A stretch of 64,000 nucleotides of DNA. It comes from Mycobacterium montefiorense (GTDB taxonomy: Bacteria > Actinomycetota > Actinomycetes > Mycobacteriales > Mycobacteriaceae). The position numbers and the translations under genes are program-made. The notes beneath the pieces are model-generated. The model was given only the letters and a program-made list of their open reading frames with translations, did no database searches and was not told where the DNA came from. This document shows, one piece after another, positions 1 to 7,805 of the stretch. Position 1 is the stretch's first letter, and each line of letters opens with the position of its first letter. Location: contig NZ_BFCH01000007.1 of the NCBI RefSeq assembly GCF_003112775.1, positions 388,361 through 452,360 on the forward strand. The letters run 5' to 3'.

Positions 1-112
1 CGCCCTCGACGTGGCGTCAGTCGCCGAACTCGATGCGAAGCCTCTGTCGGTTCGGGCGTCTATCGACGCACTCGGCGTAGGCGCTGTATCTCACCACCAG
101 GAAGGTGTCTAG
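1..112 (+). CDS. C-terminal end of an unidentified protein (partial)
   Basis: The frame starting at base 2 is open from the window edge to a TAG at 110-112 and reads ALDVASVAELDAKPLSVRAS and onwards, ending in HHQEGV. The composition looks like a real protein and not a shadow frame. Only 36 residues are visible, so the family cannot be named. It is not the end of a typical MmpS protein, the usual upstream partner of MmpL. A possible ribosome binding site (AGGAAGG) for the next start lies inside its last codons, so it is probably co-transcribed with the downstream mmpL gene. Confidence 0.55.
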   Translation, partial: ALDVASVAELDAKPLSVRASIDALGVGAVSHHQEGV

Positions 113-113
113 C

Positions 114-149
114 ATGGAAAGCACTGTGGCACACGGAAATATCGCGTGA
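114..149 (+). other. 11-codon mini-ORF overlapping the mmpL start
   Basis: An ATG at 114 is preceded by AGGAAGG at a good distance and opens an 11-codon frame ([11 protein letters not shown]) whose TGA at 147-149 overlaps the GTG start of mmpL in a GTGA junction. The mmpL GTG itself has only a weak ribosome binding site. The arrangement would allow translational coupling. It may be chance. Confidence 0.25.
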
Positions 150-3043
150 GCATCACCCATTCCGAACCGTCCGGTGCCATCCATACCAACCGGTCATTCA
201 TCGCCAGGACGATCCACACCTTCGCCGTGCCGATCATCCTCTTCTGGCTGGCAGTCGTTGTCATCCTCACCGTATTCGTCCCCCCGCTGGAGGTGGTCGG
301 ACAAGAGCGGTCGGTGGCGCTAAGCCCAACGGCAGCACCGTCGTTGGTGGCTCTGAAACGTATCGGCCACGTCTTCAACGAGGGAGAGACCGACAGTGTG
401 GCGCTCATCCTGCTGGAGGGTGACAAGACCCTGGGCGTTGACGCCCACAAGTTCTATGACGCCGTGGTTCGCAAGTTGCGTGCAGACAAGCAGCACGTGG
501 TCGGTGTTCAGGACTTGTGGGGAGATCCGCTGTTGGCGGCGGGTTCGCAGAGCAACGACGGCAAGGCCGCATACCTGCAAGTGAACCTCGCCGGTAACCA
601 AGGCGAGCAGCTCGCCAACGATTCGGTTGACGCGGTCCGTAGCACCGTGGACAGCACGCCGGCGCCGCCCGGGGTCAAGGCCTACGTCACCGGGCCGTCG
701 GCGCTGGCCTCGGATCTGCATCACAGCAGCGACAAGTCCATCGCGAAAATCACCCTCGTCTCCGTCGTGGCAATCTTCGCTATGTTGCTCCTGGTCTATC
801 GGTCGCTTCCCACGGTGATTCTGCTACTGCTGACGGTCGGCGTCGAATTGTCTACGGCACGAGGAGTTGTCGCGCTGCTCGCGCACGGCGGGCTGGTCGG
901 GCTGTCGGCCTTCGCGGTCAGCTTGCTCACTTCGCTGGCGATTGCCGCCGGAACGGACTACGGGATATTCCTGTTCGGTCGCTACCAGGAGGCCCGTCAG
1001 GCCGGCGAGGACCGGGAAGCGGCTTTCCACACCATGTATCGGGGAACGGCCCATGTCATCTTGGGCTCGGGCATCACGATCGCCGCTGCGACGTTGTGCC
1101 TCAGTTTCGCCCGGATGCCGTACTTCCAAACCCTGGGAATTCCGTGCGCGGTGGGGATGCTGGTCGCGGTTCTCGTCGCGCTGACACTCGGACCGGCCGT
1201 CCTGGCCGTCGGCAGCCGATTCGGTCTCTGCGACCCGAAGCGGCGGCTTGACGTCCGTGGCTGGCGACGAGTCGGCACGGTGGTAGTGCGCTGGCCGCTG
1301 CCCGTTCTTGCCCTTACCTGCGCGGTCGCCCTGGTCGGCCTGATCAGCCTGCCCGGCTACCGTCCCAGCTACGACGATCGGGCCTACCTACCCAGCTTCA
1401 TCCCGGCCAATCAAGGCTTGGCGATCGCGGATCGCCACTTTCCCCAGGCACGGATGAAGCCGGAGGTATTGATGCTGGAGTCCGACCACGATTTACGCAA
1501 TCCGACGGACTTTCTGATCTTGGATAAGTTGGCCAAGGGCATCTTTCACGTTCAGGGGATCTCGCGCGTTCAAGCCATCACCCGACCCGACGGGGCGACG
1601 ATGGACCACACATCGATACCGTTCCAACTCAGCATGCAAAACGCCGGGATCGCACAGGACATGAAGTTTCAGCGCGATCGGATGGACGACATGCGCAAGC
1701 AGGCTGACGAGATGGGCAAGACGGTCGCCACGATGCAGCGGATGTATGACTTGATGATGCAACTTGCGGCCAACACGCATCGGGTGGTGGCCGATACCGA
1801 AGAAATGCAACAAATCACGGACGACCTGCGTGATCGCATTGCCGACTTCGACGACTTTTGGCGGCCCATCCGGTCCTACTTCTACTGGGAGAGGCACTGT
1901 TACGACGTTGCGATCTGCTGGTCGGTCCGATCGATGTTCGACGCGGTTGACGGCGTGGACCGGATCGACGAGAAACTGAACACATTGGTGGCTGACGTCA
2001 AAGGGTTCGATCGGCTGATGCCCGAGATGATCGCCCAGCTGCCACCCATGATCGAGACCATGGCGAACATGCGGACCATGATGCTGACGCTGCACAGCAC
2101 CATGTCCGGCATTTTCAATCAGATGGACGACATGACCAAACATGCGTCGGCCATGGGTCGTGCTTTTGACGGTTCCAAGAACGACGACTCGTTCTACCTT
2201 CCGCCGGAAGTCTTTGAAAATGCCGACTTCCGGCGGGCTATGAGTAACTTCCTGTCGCCGGACGGCCACGCGGCACGCTTCATCATTCTGCATCGGGGTG
2301 ACCCTGCGTCTGATGAGGGGATCGCGAGTATCGACACGATACGCACGGCGGCCGAGGAGTCGCTCAAGGGAACTCCGCTGGAGAGCAGCAAGATCTACGT
2401 CGCCGGAATCGGCGCCGTCTTCAAAGACATTTCCCAGGGCGCCAAATGGGATCTCGTGATCGCGGGCATTTCCTCGCTGTGCCTGATTTTCATCATCATG
2501 CTGGTCTTCACCCGAGCCCTGGTGCCTGCTGGGGTGATTGTGGGGACGGTCGCGATGTCGCTCGGCGCTTCGTTTGGGTTGTCGGTGTTGGTCTGGCAGT
2601 ACATTCTCGGCACCCCGTTGCACTGGCTGGTGCTTGCGATGTCCGTCATCGTCTTGTTGGCGGTGGGCTCGGACTACAACCTGCTGCTGGTTTCCCGGTT
2701 CCGACAAGAGATACACGCCGGCCTCAATACCGGAATCATCCGGTCCATGGGCGGCACCGGCAAAGTCGTGACGAACGCCGGCTTAGTGTTCGCATTCACG
2801 ATGGCGTCGATGATAGTCAGCGACGTGAAGATGATCGGTCAGCTCGGCACCACCATTGGTCTGGGTCTGCTGTTCGACACCTTGATCGTCCGGGCGTTCA
2901 TGACGCCGTCCATCGCTGCGCTGCTGGGTCGCTGGTTCTGGTGGCCGATCAGGGTGCGCTCACGACCGGCCCGGAGGTCGACCGTGCCCGTCCAAGCCGA
3001 TCCGTCCGATCGTTCTCTGGTGCCGCAAACGTCAACTTGTTAG
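146..3043 (+). CDS. mmpL: MmpL-family RND lipid transporter
   Basis: This 965-residue inner-membrane protein belongs to the MmpL family, proton-driven RND exporters of mycobacterial lipids and siderophores. A first membrane helix lies near residues 28-48. A periplasmic domain follows, then a block of five helices with the proton-relay motif [13 protein letters not shown] second large, Met-rich and helical periplasmic domain (about 500-720) follows, with the Cys-containing segment [15 protein letters not shown] typical of the MmpL4/5 branch. A second helix block contains [12 protein letters not shown]. Both Asp-Tyr pairs needed for proton coupling in MmpL3 are present. The start is a GTG overlapping a mini-ORF stop; no mmpS is visible immediately upstream. 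Substrate is unknown. The cargo-free C-terminus is short (about 30 residues), unlike the long MmpL3 tail. Confidence 0.93.
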   Translation: MSITHSEPSGAIHTNRSFIARTIHTFAVPIILFWLAVVVILTVFVPPLEVVGQERSVALSPTAAPSLVALKRIGHVFNEGETDSVALILLEGDKTLGVDAHKFYDAVVRKLRADKQHVVGVQDLWGDPLLAAGSQSNDGKAAYLQVNLAGNQGEQLANDSVDAVRSTVDSTPAPPGVKAYVTGPSALASDLHHSSDKSIAKITLVSVVAIFAMLLLVYRSLPTVILLLLTVGVELSTARGVVALLAHGGLVGLSAFAVSLLTSLAIAAGTDYGIFLFGRYQEARQAGEDREAAFHTMYRGTAHVILGSGITIAAATLCLSFARMPYFQTLGIPCAVGMLVAVLVALTLGPAVLAVGSRFGLCDPKRRLDVRGWRRVGTVVVRWPLPVLALTCAVALVGLISLPGYRPSYDDRAYLPSFIPANQGLAIADRHFPQARMKPEVLMLESDHDLRNPTDFLILDKLAKGIFHVQGISRVQAITRPDGATMDHTSIPFQLSMQNAGIAQDMKFQRDRMDDMRKQADEMGKTVATMQRMYDLMMQLAANTHRVVADTEEMQQITDDLRDRIADFDDFWRPIRSYFYWERHCYDVAICWSVRSMFDAVDGVDRIDEKLNTLVADVKGFDRLMPEMIAQLPPMIETMANMRTMMLTLHSTMSGIFNQMDDMTKHASAMGRAFDGSKNDDSFYLPPEVFENADFRRAMSNFLSPDGHAARFIILHRGDPASDEGIASIDTIRTAAEESLKGTPLESSKIYVAGIGAVFKDISQGAKWDLVIAGISSLCLIFIIMLVFTRALVPAGVIVGTVAMSLGASFGLSVLVWQYILGTPLHWLVLAMSVIVLLAVGSDYNLLLVSRFRQEIHAGLNTGIIRSMGGTGKVVTNAGLVFAFTMASMIVSDVKMIGQLGTTIGLGLLFDTLIVRAFMTPSIAALLGRWFWWPIRVRSRPARRSTVPVQADPSDRSLVPQTSTC

Positions 3044-3055
3044 TAGCGAATTCGA

Positions 3056-3067
3056 GTAGTCGACTAC
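3056..3067. promoter_or_regulatory. 12-bp perfect palindrome upstream of small gene pair
   Basis: GTAGTCGACTAC is a perfect 12-bp palindrome 80 bp before the start of the next gene and 13 bp after the mmpL stop. It could be a regulator binding site for the two small genes that follow. The SalI core inside makes a chance occurrence possible. No matching regulator gene is adjacent. Confidence 0.3.
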
Positions 3068-3146
3068 GCATGCTTGATGTCGGGCAGCTGCCTACGTTTA
3101 AAAGGTGCGGCCACATCGAATCCGCAACCGGTTTCAGGGAGGACGA

Positions 3147-3431
3147 ATGTCTCAAATCATTGGTGACCACAACCCCTTGGTGAACTTCACCTTGAATCCG
3201 GGCGCGGGCGTTCAGGTGTGGTGGACCGGCGTCGATGCCTACAACATCGGGTTTCCGTTCCCATCGGCGGTATGGACTCAGTCGAGCCGCGTCGTAGCCG
3301 ACAGTCACTCGATGGACTGGTCTCGCGGCGCGGGTCCCAGCGGAATCGTGTACACGGTGAATCTGCATGCGGAGGGCAACGGCACGGGTAGCCCGGCCGC
3401 TTTCCGAGTCCAAATTGGTCAATTGAGCTGA
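3147..3431 (+). CDS. Small conserved-looking hypothetical protein (94 aa)
   Basis: I do not recognise the family. The ATG at 3147 is preferred over an upstream in-frame start at 3105 because AGGGAGGAC precedes it closely. The product is 94 residues, neutral, rich in Gly, Trp and beta-forming residues (GVQVWWTGVDAYNIGF, GIVYTVNLHAEGNG), with no signal peptide, membrane helix or cysteine. It could be a single beta-sandwich domain. It is followed after 9 bp by another small gene with a strong ribosome binding site, so the two form a likely two-gene unit between mmpL and the tRNA. Confidence 0.6.
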   Translation: MSQIIGDHNPLVNFTLNPGAGVQVWWTGVDAYNIGFPFPSAVWTQSSRVVADSHSMDWSRGAGPSGIVYTVNLHAEGNGTGSPAAFRVQIGQLS

Positions 3432-3440
3432 GGAGGATCC

Positions 3441-3680
3441 ATGAAGCGACTCGTTGTGAGCGACAAAAGCGGACACATCATCGCGACCGGTCCGCATCCA
3501 GACGAAAAGCCGAACAGCCACGTGATGTACGGCTTCAACGCACTCGATGGGCAGCAGATCCATGAACTCGAACTGCCCGAGCACGTCAGGACGATCGAGC
3601 ACGTCGTCGAACTGCATACGACGCACGTCGTCCGGGTGCAGGGCAACAAGGCGACCTTGATGGCGGCAAAGAGCTCATGA
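3441..3680 (+). CDS. Small hypothetical protein (79 aa)
   Basis: Family not recognised. The 79-residue product starts at ATG 3441 behind a strong GAGGAGG ribosome binding site. It contains a pattern of short beta strands (RLVVSDKSGHIIATG, HVVRVQGNKATLMAA) and is His-rich (about ten His), which could bind metal, though no known motif is seen. It follows the 94-residue gene by only 9 bp and is most likely co-transcribed with it. A hairpin terminator begins 20 bp after the stop. Confidence 0.6.
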   Translation: MKRLVVSDKSGHIIATGPHPDEKPNSHVMYGFNALDGQQIHELELPEHVRTIEHVVELHTTHVVRVQGNKATLMAAKSS

Positions 3681-3699
3681 TTGTCGGCCAAACATGGAC

Positions 3700-3727
3700 G
3701 TGGCCCCCGGAGGATCCCGGGGGCCAC
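3700..3727. terminator. Bidirectional hairpin terminator
   Basis: An 11-bp perfect inverted repeat (GTGGCCCCCGG and CCGGGGGCCAC, loop AGGATC) lies between the small gene pair and the convergent tRNA gene. It has no long T tract, as is usual in mycobacteria. It probably ends transcription from both sides. Confidence 0.75.
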
Positions 3728-3734
3728 TCGCTAG

Positions 3735-3808
3735 TAGCGGGGACAGGATTCGAACCTGCGACCTCTGGGTTATGAGCCCAGCGAGCTACCGAGCTGCTCC
3801 ACCCCGCG
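3735..3808 (-). tRNA. Initiator tRNA-fMet (anticodon CAT)
   Basis: The 74-nt gene reads on the minus strand from 3808 to 3735 and folds into a full cloverleaf: acceptor GCGGGG/CCCCGC at positions 2-7/66-71, D stem GAGC/GCTC, anticodon stem CTGGG/CCCAG with CAT, and T arm GCAGG TTCGAAT CCTGT. Three initiator marks are present: the first and last acceptor bases (C1, U72) do not pair, the D stem has A11:U24, and the anticodon stem carries three G:C pairs next to the loop. CCA is not encoded. It is the only RNA gene seen in the window. Confidence 0.95.
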
Positions 3809-3880
3809 TCGGTGAATGCAAGGTTACCGGCCCGGTGTCGAGCCGACCAAATCGCGGGCTCAGCGGGGGTAACGGAAGGG

Positions 3881-4408
3881 TCAGTGCGAAGGCGGGTTCA
3901 GCCCATACCGCTGCGCGATGTCCTCCATCCAGGCCGGCGACCCGTAGGTCAGCCCGTACTTGTCGGCCAGTTCGCCGAACTCGGGCAACTCATGCAGCGG
4001 CGTGCCCACCGGGCCGTCCGCGTGTTCGACGAGCAGCTCGCCGAGCTCCCGGAAATAGTTCTCGAATCCACCCGGGGTGATGATCTCGACGATGCGCCCG
4101 GGCTCGTTGCCGGCGTTCCACATCGCGTGCATCTGCCCGCGCGGCTTGGTGATGTAGCCGCCGGGACCGAGCACCACTTCGCTGTCATCGGAGCGGAAGC
4201 CGATCTCGCCCGCCAGCACAATCGAATGCTCGTCCTCGCGGGTGTGCCGATGCGCCGCGGTCAGCAAGCCGACCCCAAACGGGTGCTCAACAATGGACAC
4301 CTCCCCGCCGTTGGTCTGGCCGGAGAGCTTGAACACCGCCCCGAAGCCCGGGAGCGCGACGACGTCGCCCTCCCCCGGCTGCACGACGGTGACCCCGATT
4401 TGGTCCAT
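3881..4408 (-). CDS. Cupin-domain protein
   Basis: The 175-residue product has a single cupin beta-barrel. Motif 1 is visible as HRHTREDEHSIVLAGEIGF (His, His and Glu metal ligands) and motif 2 as GQMHAMWNAG (His ligand). The start MDQIGVTVV at 4408 is supported by AGGAAGG upstream; the longer open frame has no such signal. Cupins of this size often act as metal-dependent dioxygenases, isomerases or ligand sensors, so the activity here cannot be fixed. It is the last gene of a three-gene operon after a nitroreductase (44-bp gap) and an HD protein, which suggests work on the same small molecule. Confidence 0.8.
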   Translation of the reverse strand: MDQIGVTVVQPGEGDVVALPGFGAVFKLSGQTNGGEVSIVEHPFGVGLLTAAHRHTREDEHSIVLAGEIGFRSDDSEVVLGPGGYITKPRGQMHAMWNAGNEPGRIVEIITPGGFENYFRELGELLVEHADGPVGTPLHELPEFGELADKYGLTYGSPAWMEDIAQRYGLNPPSH

Positions 4409-4452
4409 CTGATCCACCTTCCTCGGAAATCCCTTGCGCTGCAATGCCTCGT

Positions 4453-5148
4453 TCATCCCACCATGGCTGACAGGGTGTTCCGAGGCGGCCAGAGTGGCTG
4501 CGGCACTTCGATTCCGAACGGCTTGCCCCAACCGTTTCGAGATGAAACCTCGTGCACCGGATGGCGATTGGCCGCGACGCCCCACTTGCCCGACGGATAA
4601 CCCAGGGTCAGCATGGCCGACATCTTCCAGCCTTCGGCAACCGGCACGCCCAGTAACTCGTTCACCCTGTCCTCGAAATTGCGGAGCACCATCGTCATGA
4701 CACCGCCGACGCCCTCGGCTCGGGCGGCGAGCAACACACTCCAGATCGCCGGGTAGATGTTGGCACCGCCGAGGTCGTCGATGGCGAAGACGAATAGCAA
4801 CAGGGGGATTTCTTCGAAATGGTCAGCCAGGTAATCCCCCGAGCCTTTCATTCGACGCATCGTGTCGGCGTGAGCGGCCGGGTCCGCCCCGGGCGCTGTC
4901 GCAACCATCGGTCCCGTGCCCGTTTTGAACTTGTCGTATTCCAGGGCGCGGGCCTGGCGGAACAGCTGGGCGAACTCGCGGATGAGTTCGCGATCGTCAA
5001 CGGCCAGGAAGTGCCAGCGTTGGGTATTACCCCCGTTGGGAGCGCGAACGGCCGCGTCGAGAATGCGGGCCTGCGTATCCAGCGGAATCGGATCCGGCCG
5101 CAACCGGCGCATCATCCTGGTGGTGTAAAGACCTTCATAGATGTCCAT
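4453..5148 (-). CDS. Nitroreductase-family flavoprotein
   Basis: This 231-residue protein has the nitroreductase (FMN-dependent NAD(P)H oxidoreductase) pattern: an N-terminal TRMMRRLRPDPIP segment, AAVRAPNGGNTQRWHFL that contacts FMN, and a C-terminal MLTLGYPSGKWG segment. Start MDIYEGLY at 5148 has AGGAGC upstream and lies only 10 bp after the preceding HD gene stop, so the two are co-transcribed. Such enzymes reduce nitro, quinone or enone groups, or act in dehalogenation and heterocycle reduction. The substrate is unknown. Confidence 0.85.
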   Translation of the reverse strand: MDIYEGLYTTRMMRRLRPDPIPLDTQARILDAAVRAPNGGNTQRWHFLAVDDRELIREFAQLFRQARALEYDKFKTGTGPMVATAPGADPAAHADTMRRMKGSGDYLADHFEEIPLLLFVFAIDDLGGANIYPAIWSVLLAARAEGVGGVMTMVLRNFEDRVNELLGVPVAEGWKMSAMLTLGYPSGKWGVAANRHPVHEVSSRNGWGKPFGIEVPQPLWPPRNTLSAMVG

Positions 5149-5158
5149 TTCGCTGCTC

Positions 5159-5809
5159 CTATTCGGGCCAGCTGTTGCCCACGATGATGTCGACGAAGTT
5201 GTCGCGGATGAATGCGGGGTCGAAGTGCGCAAGTACGTCGTCGTTGACCGTGCCGAAGGTGCTGTGCGGGCGGTGCTTCATCCCGTCGTTGAACGCCGTC
5301 AGGATGCGCTGCTTGAAATTCGGGCGCGGATGGACAGCGGTGACTGCGGCAAGAGCCTCGGGTGAAAGCTCGTCGCGGTCGATGCCCAGCACGTCGGTTT
5401 CGACACCGGCAGTGACCAGAGCGACTTCGGGTGCCAGGAACTCGGGGATGCCGGGAGTGGTGTGCAACGCGATGCTCAGCCACACCTTGTCGGCGTCGGC
5501 CTGATCAACGTCGCGCTCCAACAGGAACTTCCGTGCCGCATTGGCGCTGTCCACCTCGAAGCGCAGCTGCGAAGTCCGGTATCGCTCGGTGAGACCCAGG
5601 TCGTGGAACATCGCTCCGGCGTAAAGCAACTCCAGGTTTGGCTCCAGCCCCCGGCGGCGCCCCTGCAACGCAGCGAAGAGGAATACCCGGCGGGAGTGGT
5701 CAAAGAGCAAGTCGTCTTCGGCCTCGCGGATGACCTCGGTGATCTCGCGTACCAGTGCAGTGTCGGGTATCGCGATGCCGGCAATGGTGTCCATCAACTG
5801 AATATCCAT
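5159..5809 (-). CDS. HD-domain protein related to cyanamide hydratase
   Basis: The 216-residue product carries a compact metal-dependent HD domain: DHSRRVFLFAA (His), GAMFHDLGL (the HD pair), SIALHTTPGI (His) and GVETDVLG (Asp). The order and spacing, and the phrases RFEVDSANAARKFL and ALHTTPG, resemble the HD-type cyanamide hydratase group, which adds water to cyanamide to give urea, rather than nucleotide phosphohydrolases. It is the first gene of a three-gene operon and starts behind AGGAGG at 5809. The divergent gene encodes a GlxA-type regulator 105 bp away, likely controlling the operon. The substrate assignment is inference from motif likeness. Confidence 0.75.
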   Translation of the reverse strand: MDIQLMDTIAGIAIPDTALVREITEVIREAEDDLLFDHSRRVFLFAALQGRRRGLEPNLELLYAGAMFHDLGLTERYRTSQLRFEVDSANAARKFLLERDVDQADADKVWLSIALHTTPGIPEFLAPEVALVTAGVETDVLGIDRDELSPEALAAVTAVHPRPNFKQRILTAFNDGMKHRPHSTFGTVNDDVLAHFDPAFIRDNFVDIIVGNSWPE

Positions 5810-5914
5810 GAGTTGCCTCCTGGTGTGGTCTTGCTAGCGAGTGTGCGACGTCGCGAGCCAACCGGCCTATGTCGTTCCAGCCGTCTTTTCCACAGAAAGG
5901 GACACAATGACTTC
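5810..5914. promoter_or_regulatory. Divergent promoter region with palindrome
   Basis: The 105 bp between the HD-protein operon and the divergent AraC/GlxA-type regulator must hold both promoters. It contains the perfect 10-bp palindrome GCGACGTCGC at 5845-5854, flanked by a repeated GCGAG. This is the best candidate for the regulator's binding site. AraC proteins usually bind direct repeats, so the assignment is tentative. Confidence 0.4.
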
Positions 5915-6886
5915 GTGGCCGAAGCCGGAGCGCGTTCGCGAGTGGTAGTAATCGTCGTCTTCGACGAGGTGACGCTGTTAGACGTCGCGGGAGCGGGAGA
6001 AGTGTTCGTCGAGGCCAACCGGTTCGGCGCCGACTATCAGCTCAAAATCGCGTCGCTGGACGGCAGCGACGTGAAGACCTCGATCGGCACCCCGTTGGGT
6101 GTCACCGACAGCATCTCGTCGATCGATTCCGCCGACACCGTTCTGGTCGCCGGCAGCGACAGCCTGCCCGGGCGGGCGATCGATCCCGCGCTCGTCGAGG
6201 CCATCAGGGCTCTGTCGGCGCGGACCCGGCGCCTGGCCTCCATTTGCACGGGGTCGTTCCTCCTCGCGCAGGCCGGCTTGCTCCGCGGCCGCCGCGCCAC
6301 CACCCACTGGCACGACACCCGGCTACTGGCCCGGGCCTTCCCCGACACCGCCGTCGAGCCGGACGCGATCTTCGTCCGCGACGGCGATGTCTTCACCTCG
6401 GCCGGTATTTCGTCGGGCATCGACCTGGCGCTGGCGCTGGTCGAAATGGATTACGGCACCGAGCTGGTGCGCGACGTGGCCCGGTGGTTGGTCGTCTACC
6501 TCAAACGCGCCGGTGGGCAATCGCAATTCTCGGTGCTGGTCGAGGCCGATCCGCCGCCGGGTTCGCCGCTACGTACGGTCACCGATGCGATCACCGCCGA
6601 TCCCGCTCGCGACCACAGCGTCAAGAAGCTCGCGGCGCGGGCATCGTTGAGTACCCGTCAGCTCACCCGGTTGTTTCAGGCCGAACTGGGGATGACGCCG
6701 GCTCGCTACGTCGAGTTGGTGCGCGTCGATTTCGCCCGTGCCGGCCTGGAATCCGGCCGCACCGTGACCGAGGCCGCGCACCTGGCCGGCTTCGGCAGCA
6801 GCGAAACGTTGCGGCGGGTATTCGCCAGCCACCTGGGTATCAGCCCGAAGGCCTACCGGGATCGGTTCCGCACGGCCTGCGCGTGA
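5915..6886 (+). CDS. GlxA-type transcriptional regulator (DJ-1/PfpI plus AraC HTH)
   Basis: The 323-residue protein combines an N-terminal DJ-1/PfpI-like domain (VVVIVVFDEVTLLDVAGAGE at about 10-30, ASICTGSFLLAQAGLL with the nucleophile-elbow Cys near 113) and a C-terminal AraC double helix-turn-helix (KKLAARASLSTRQLTRLFQ and ISPKAYRDRFR). In GlxA-type regulators the first domain is usually a ligand sensor and not an active enzyme. A GTG at 5915 behind AGAAAGGGAC is the best start; the open frame extends further upstream but overlaps the divergent HD gene. It is divergent from the HD/nitroreductase/cupin operon and is its probable regulator. Confidence 0.85.
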   Translation: MAEAGARSRVVVIVVFDEVTLLDVAGAGEVFVEANRFGADYQLKIASLDGSDVKTSIGTPLGVTDSISSIDSADTVLVAGSDSLPGRAIDPALVEAIRALSARTRRLASICTGSFLLAQAGLLRGRRATTHWHDTRLLARAFPDTAVEPDAIFVRDGDVFTSAGISSGIDLALALVEMDYGTELVRDVARWLVVYLKRAGGQSQFSVLVEADPPPGSPLRTVTDAITADPARDHSVKKLAARASLSTRQLTRLFQAELGMTPARYVELVRVDFARAGLESGRTVTEAAHLAGFGSSETLRRVFASHLGISPKAYRDRFRTACA

Positions 6887-6899
6887 AAGTTGCTGTAGC

Positions 6900-7799
6900 T
6901 CAACTAAAATCGGTTGGTATCAGCAGATCCGAGAGTCCGACGCGATGCAGCATCTCGGCCTTGAGCCGATCGAGTACGGCGAAGCCGACGTCGGCGCCGT
7001 CCTGGGACGGATCGATGGTAACCCGGAACGGGCGCTTGCCGAATGGCGTGTCGACCACGTCGACCAACGCGTCCGCAACCTCGGCCACATCGGCGTCGGC
7101 GGGCACGATGGCGTTGAAGGCCTGCTGCACTCGGGTTCCGAAGTCCGGATAGGGGCCCTGTTCGTATTCGTCCACCACGGCCTGGTCACCGGGCGTGCCG
7201 GCATTGGCAAAGTGGTTGGTACCACTGGTAAATGCGCCGGGCACGATGATCGAAGTCTCGATGCCCCACCGGGTCAGCTCGCGTGCATAGGACACGGCCA
7301 GCGAATCCATCGCGGCCTTGGCTGCGAAGTACGGCGCCAGATACGGCGGCGTGCCCCCGGCGGAGCTGCTGCTGGACACCCACACCAGCAGACCTCGCTG
7401 CTGGCGTCGCATGTGCGGCAGCACAGCCTTGTTGACCCGTTGTGTGCTGACCACATTGATGTCGTAGAGCTGCGCGATCTGTTCGGGCGTAAACGCCTCG
7501 GCCGGGCCGAACACCATGTGGCCCGCGTTGTGCACCAGCACATCGATGCGGCCATTGGCGCTGACAACTTCTTGGATCGCGGTATCAATCGAAGGCTGCG
7601 ACTGCACATCCATTTCCACGGTCCGCAGGTCGACGCCGTTCTCCTTGGCGAAGTTGCCGGCAGCCTGAACCTGGGATGCGTTGCGGCCCTTGATGTCACG
7701 CATTGACGCGTAGACCGTGTGGCCGGCGCGCGCCAACGCTTCGGCGCTCAGCCGGCCAAAACCGCTCGATGCGCCGGTAACCACGATGACGTGACCCAT
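6900..7799 (-). CDS. Short-chain dehydrogenase/reductase
   Basis: A 299-residue classical SDR with cofactor motif VTGASSGFGRLSAEAL, the NAG strand (VLVHNAGHMVFG), catalytic Ser in WVSSSSSAGG and the YxxxK element YFAAKAA. Ala-Pro-Tyr precedes the usual position, giving APYFAAKAAMDS. The substrate is unknown; the length and substrate loop resemble actinobacterial oxidoreductases of the 3-oxoacyl or retinol type. It begins 6 bp after the UPF0182 gene stop on the same strand, so it may be transcribed with it. Confidence 0.85.
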   Translation of the reverse strand: MGHVIVVTGASSGFGRLSAEALARAGHTVYASMRDIKGRNASQVQAAGNFAKENGVDLRTVEMDVQSQPSIDTAIQEVVSANGRIDVLVHNAGHMVFGPAEAFTPEQIAQLYDINVVSTQRVNKAVLPHMRRQQRGLLVWVSSSSSAGGTPPYLAPYFAAKAAMDSLAVSYARELTRWGIETSIIVPGAFTSGTNHFANAGTPGDQAVVDEYEQGPYPDFGTRVQQAFNAIVPADADVAEVADALVDVVDTPFGKRPFRVTIDPSQDGADVGFAVLDRLKAEMLHRVGLSDLLIPTDFS

Positions 7800-7805
7800 G
7801 GCGCG

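Noticed and set aside
1493..2716. 407-codon open frame antisense to mmpL
   Set aside because: Long antisense frames are common in GC-rich DNA; the His/Arg-rich composition is non-protein-like and the opposite strand encodes a clear MmpL.
3694..4080. Plus-strand ORF over the tRNA gene
   Set aside because: It reads through the terminator and tRNA and then antisense to the cupin gene.
5462..5914. N-terminal extension of the GlxA-type regulator
   Set aside because: The open frame extends upstream only as the antisense of the HD-protein gene; DJ-1 homology begins after GTG 5915.
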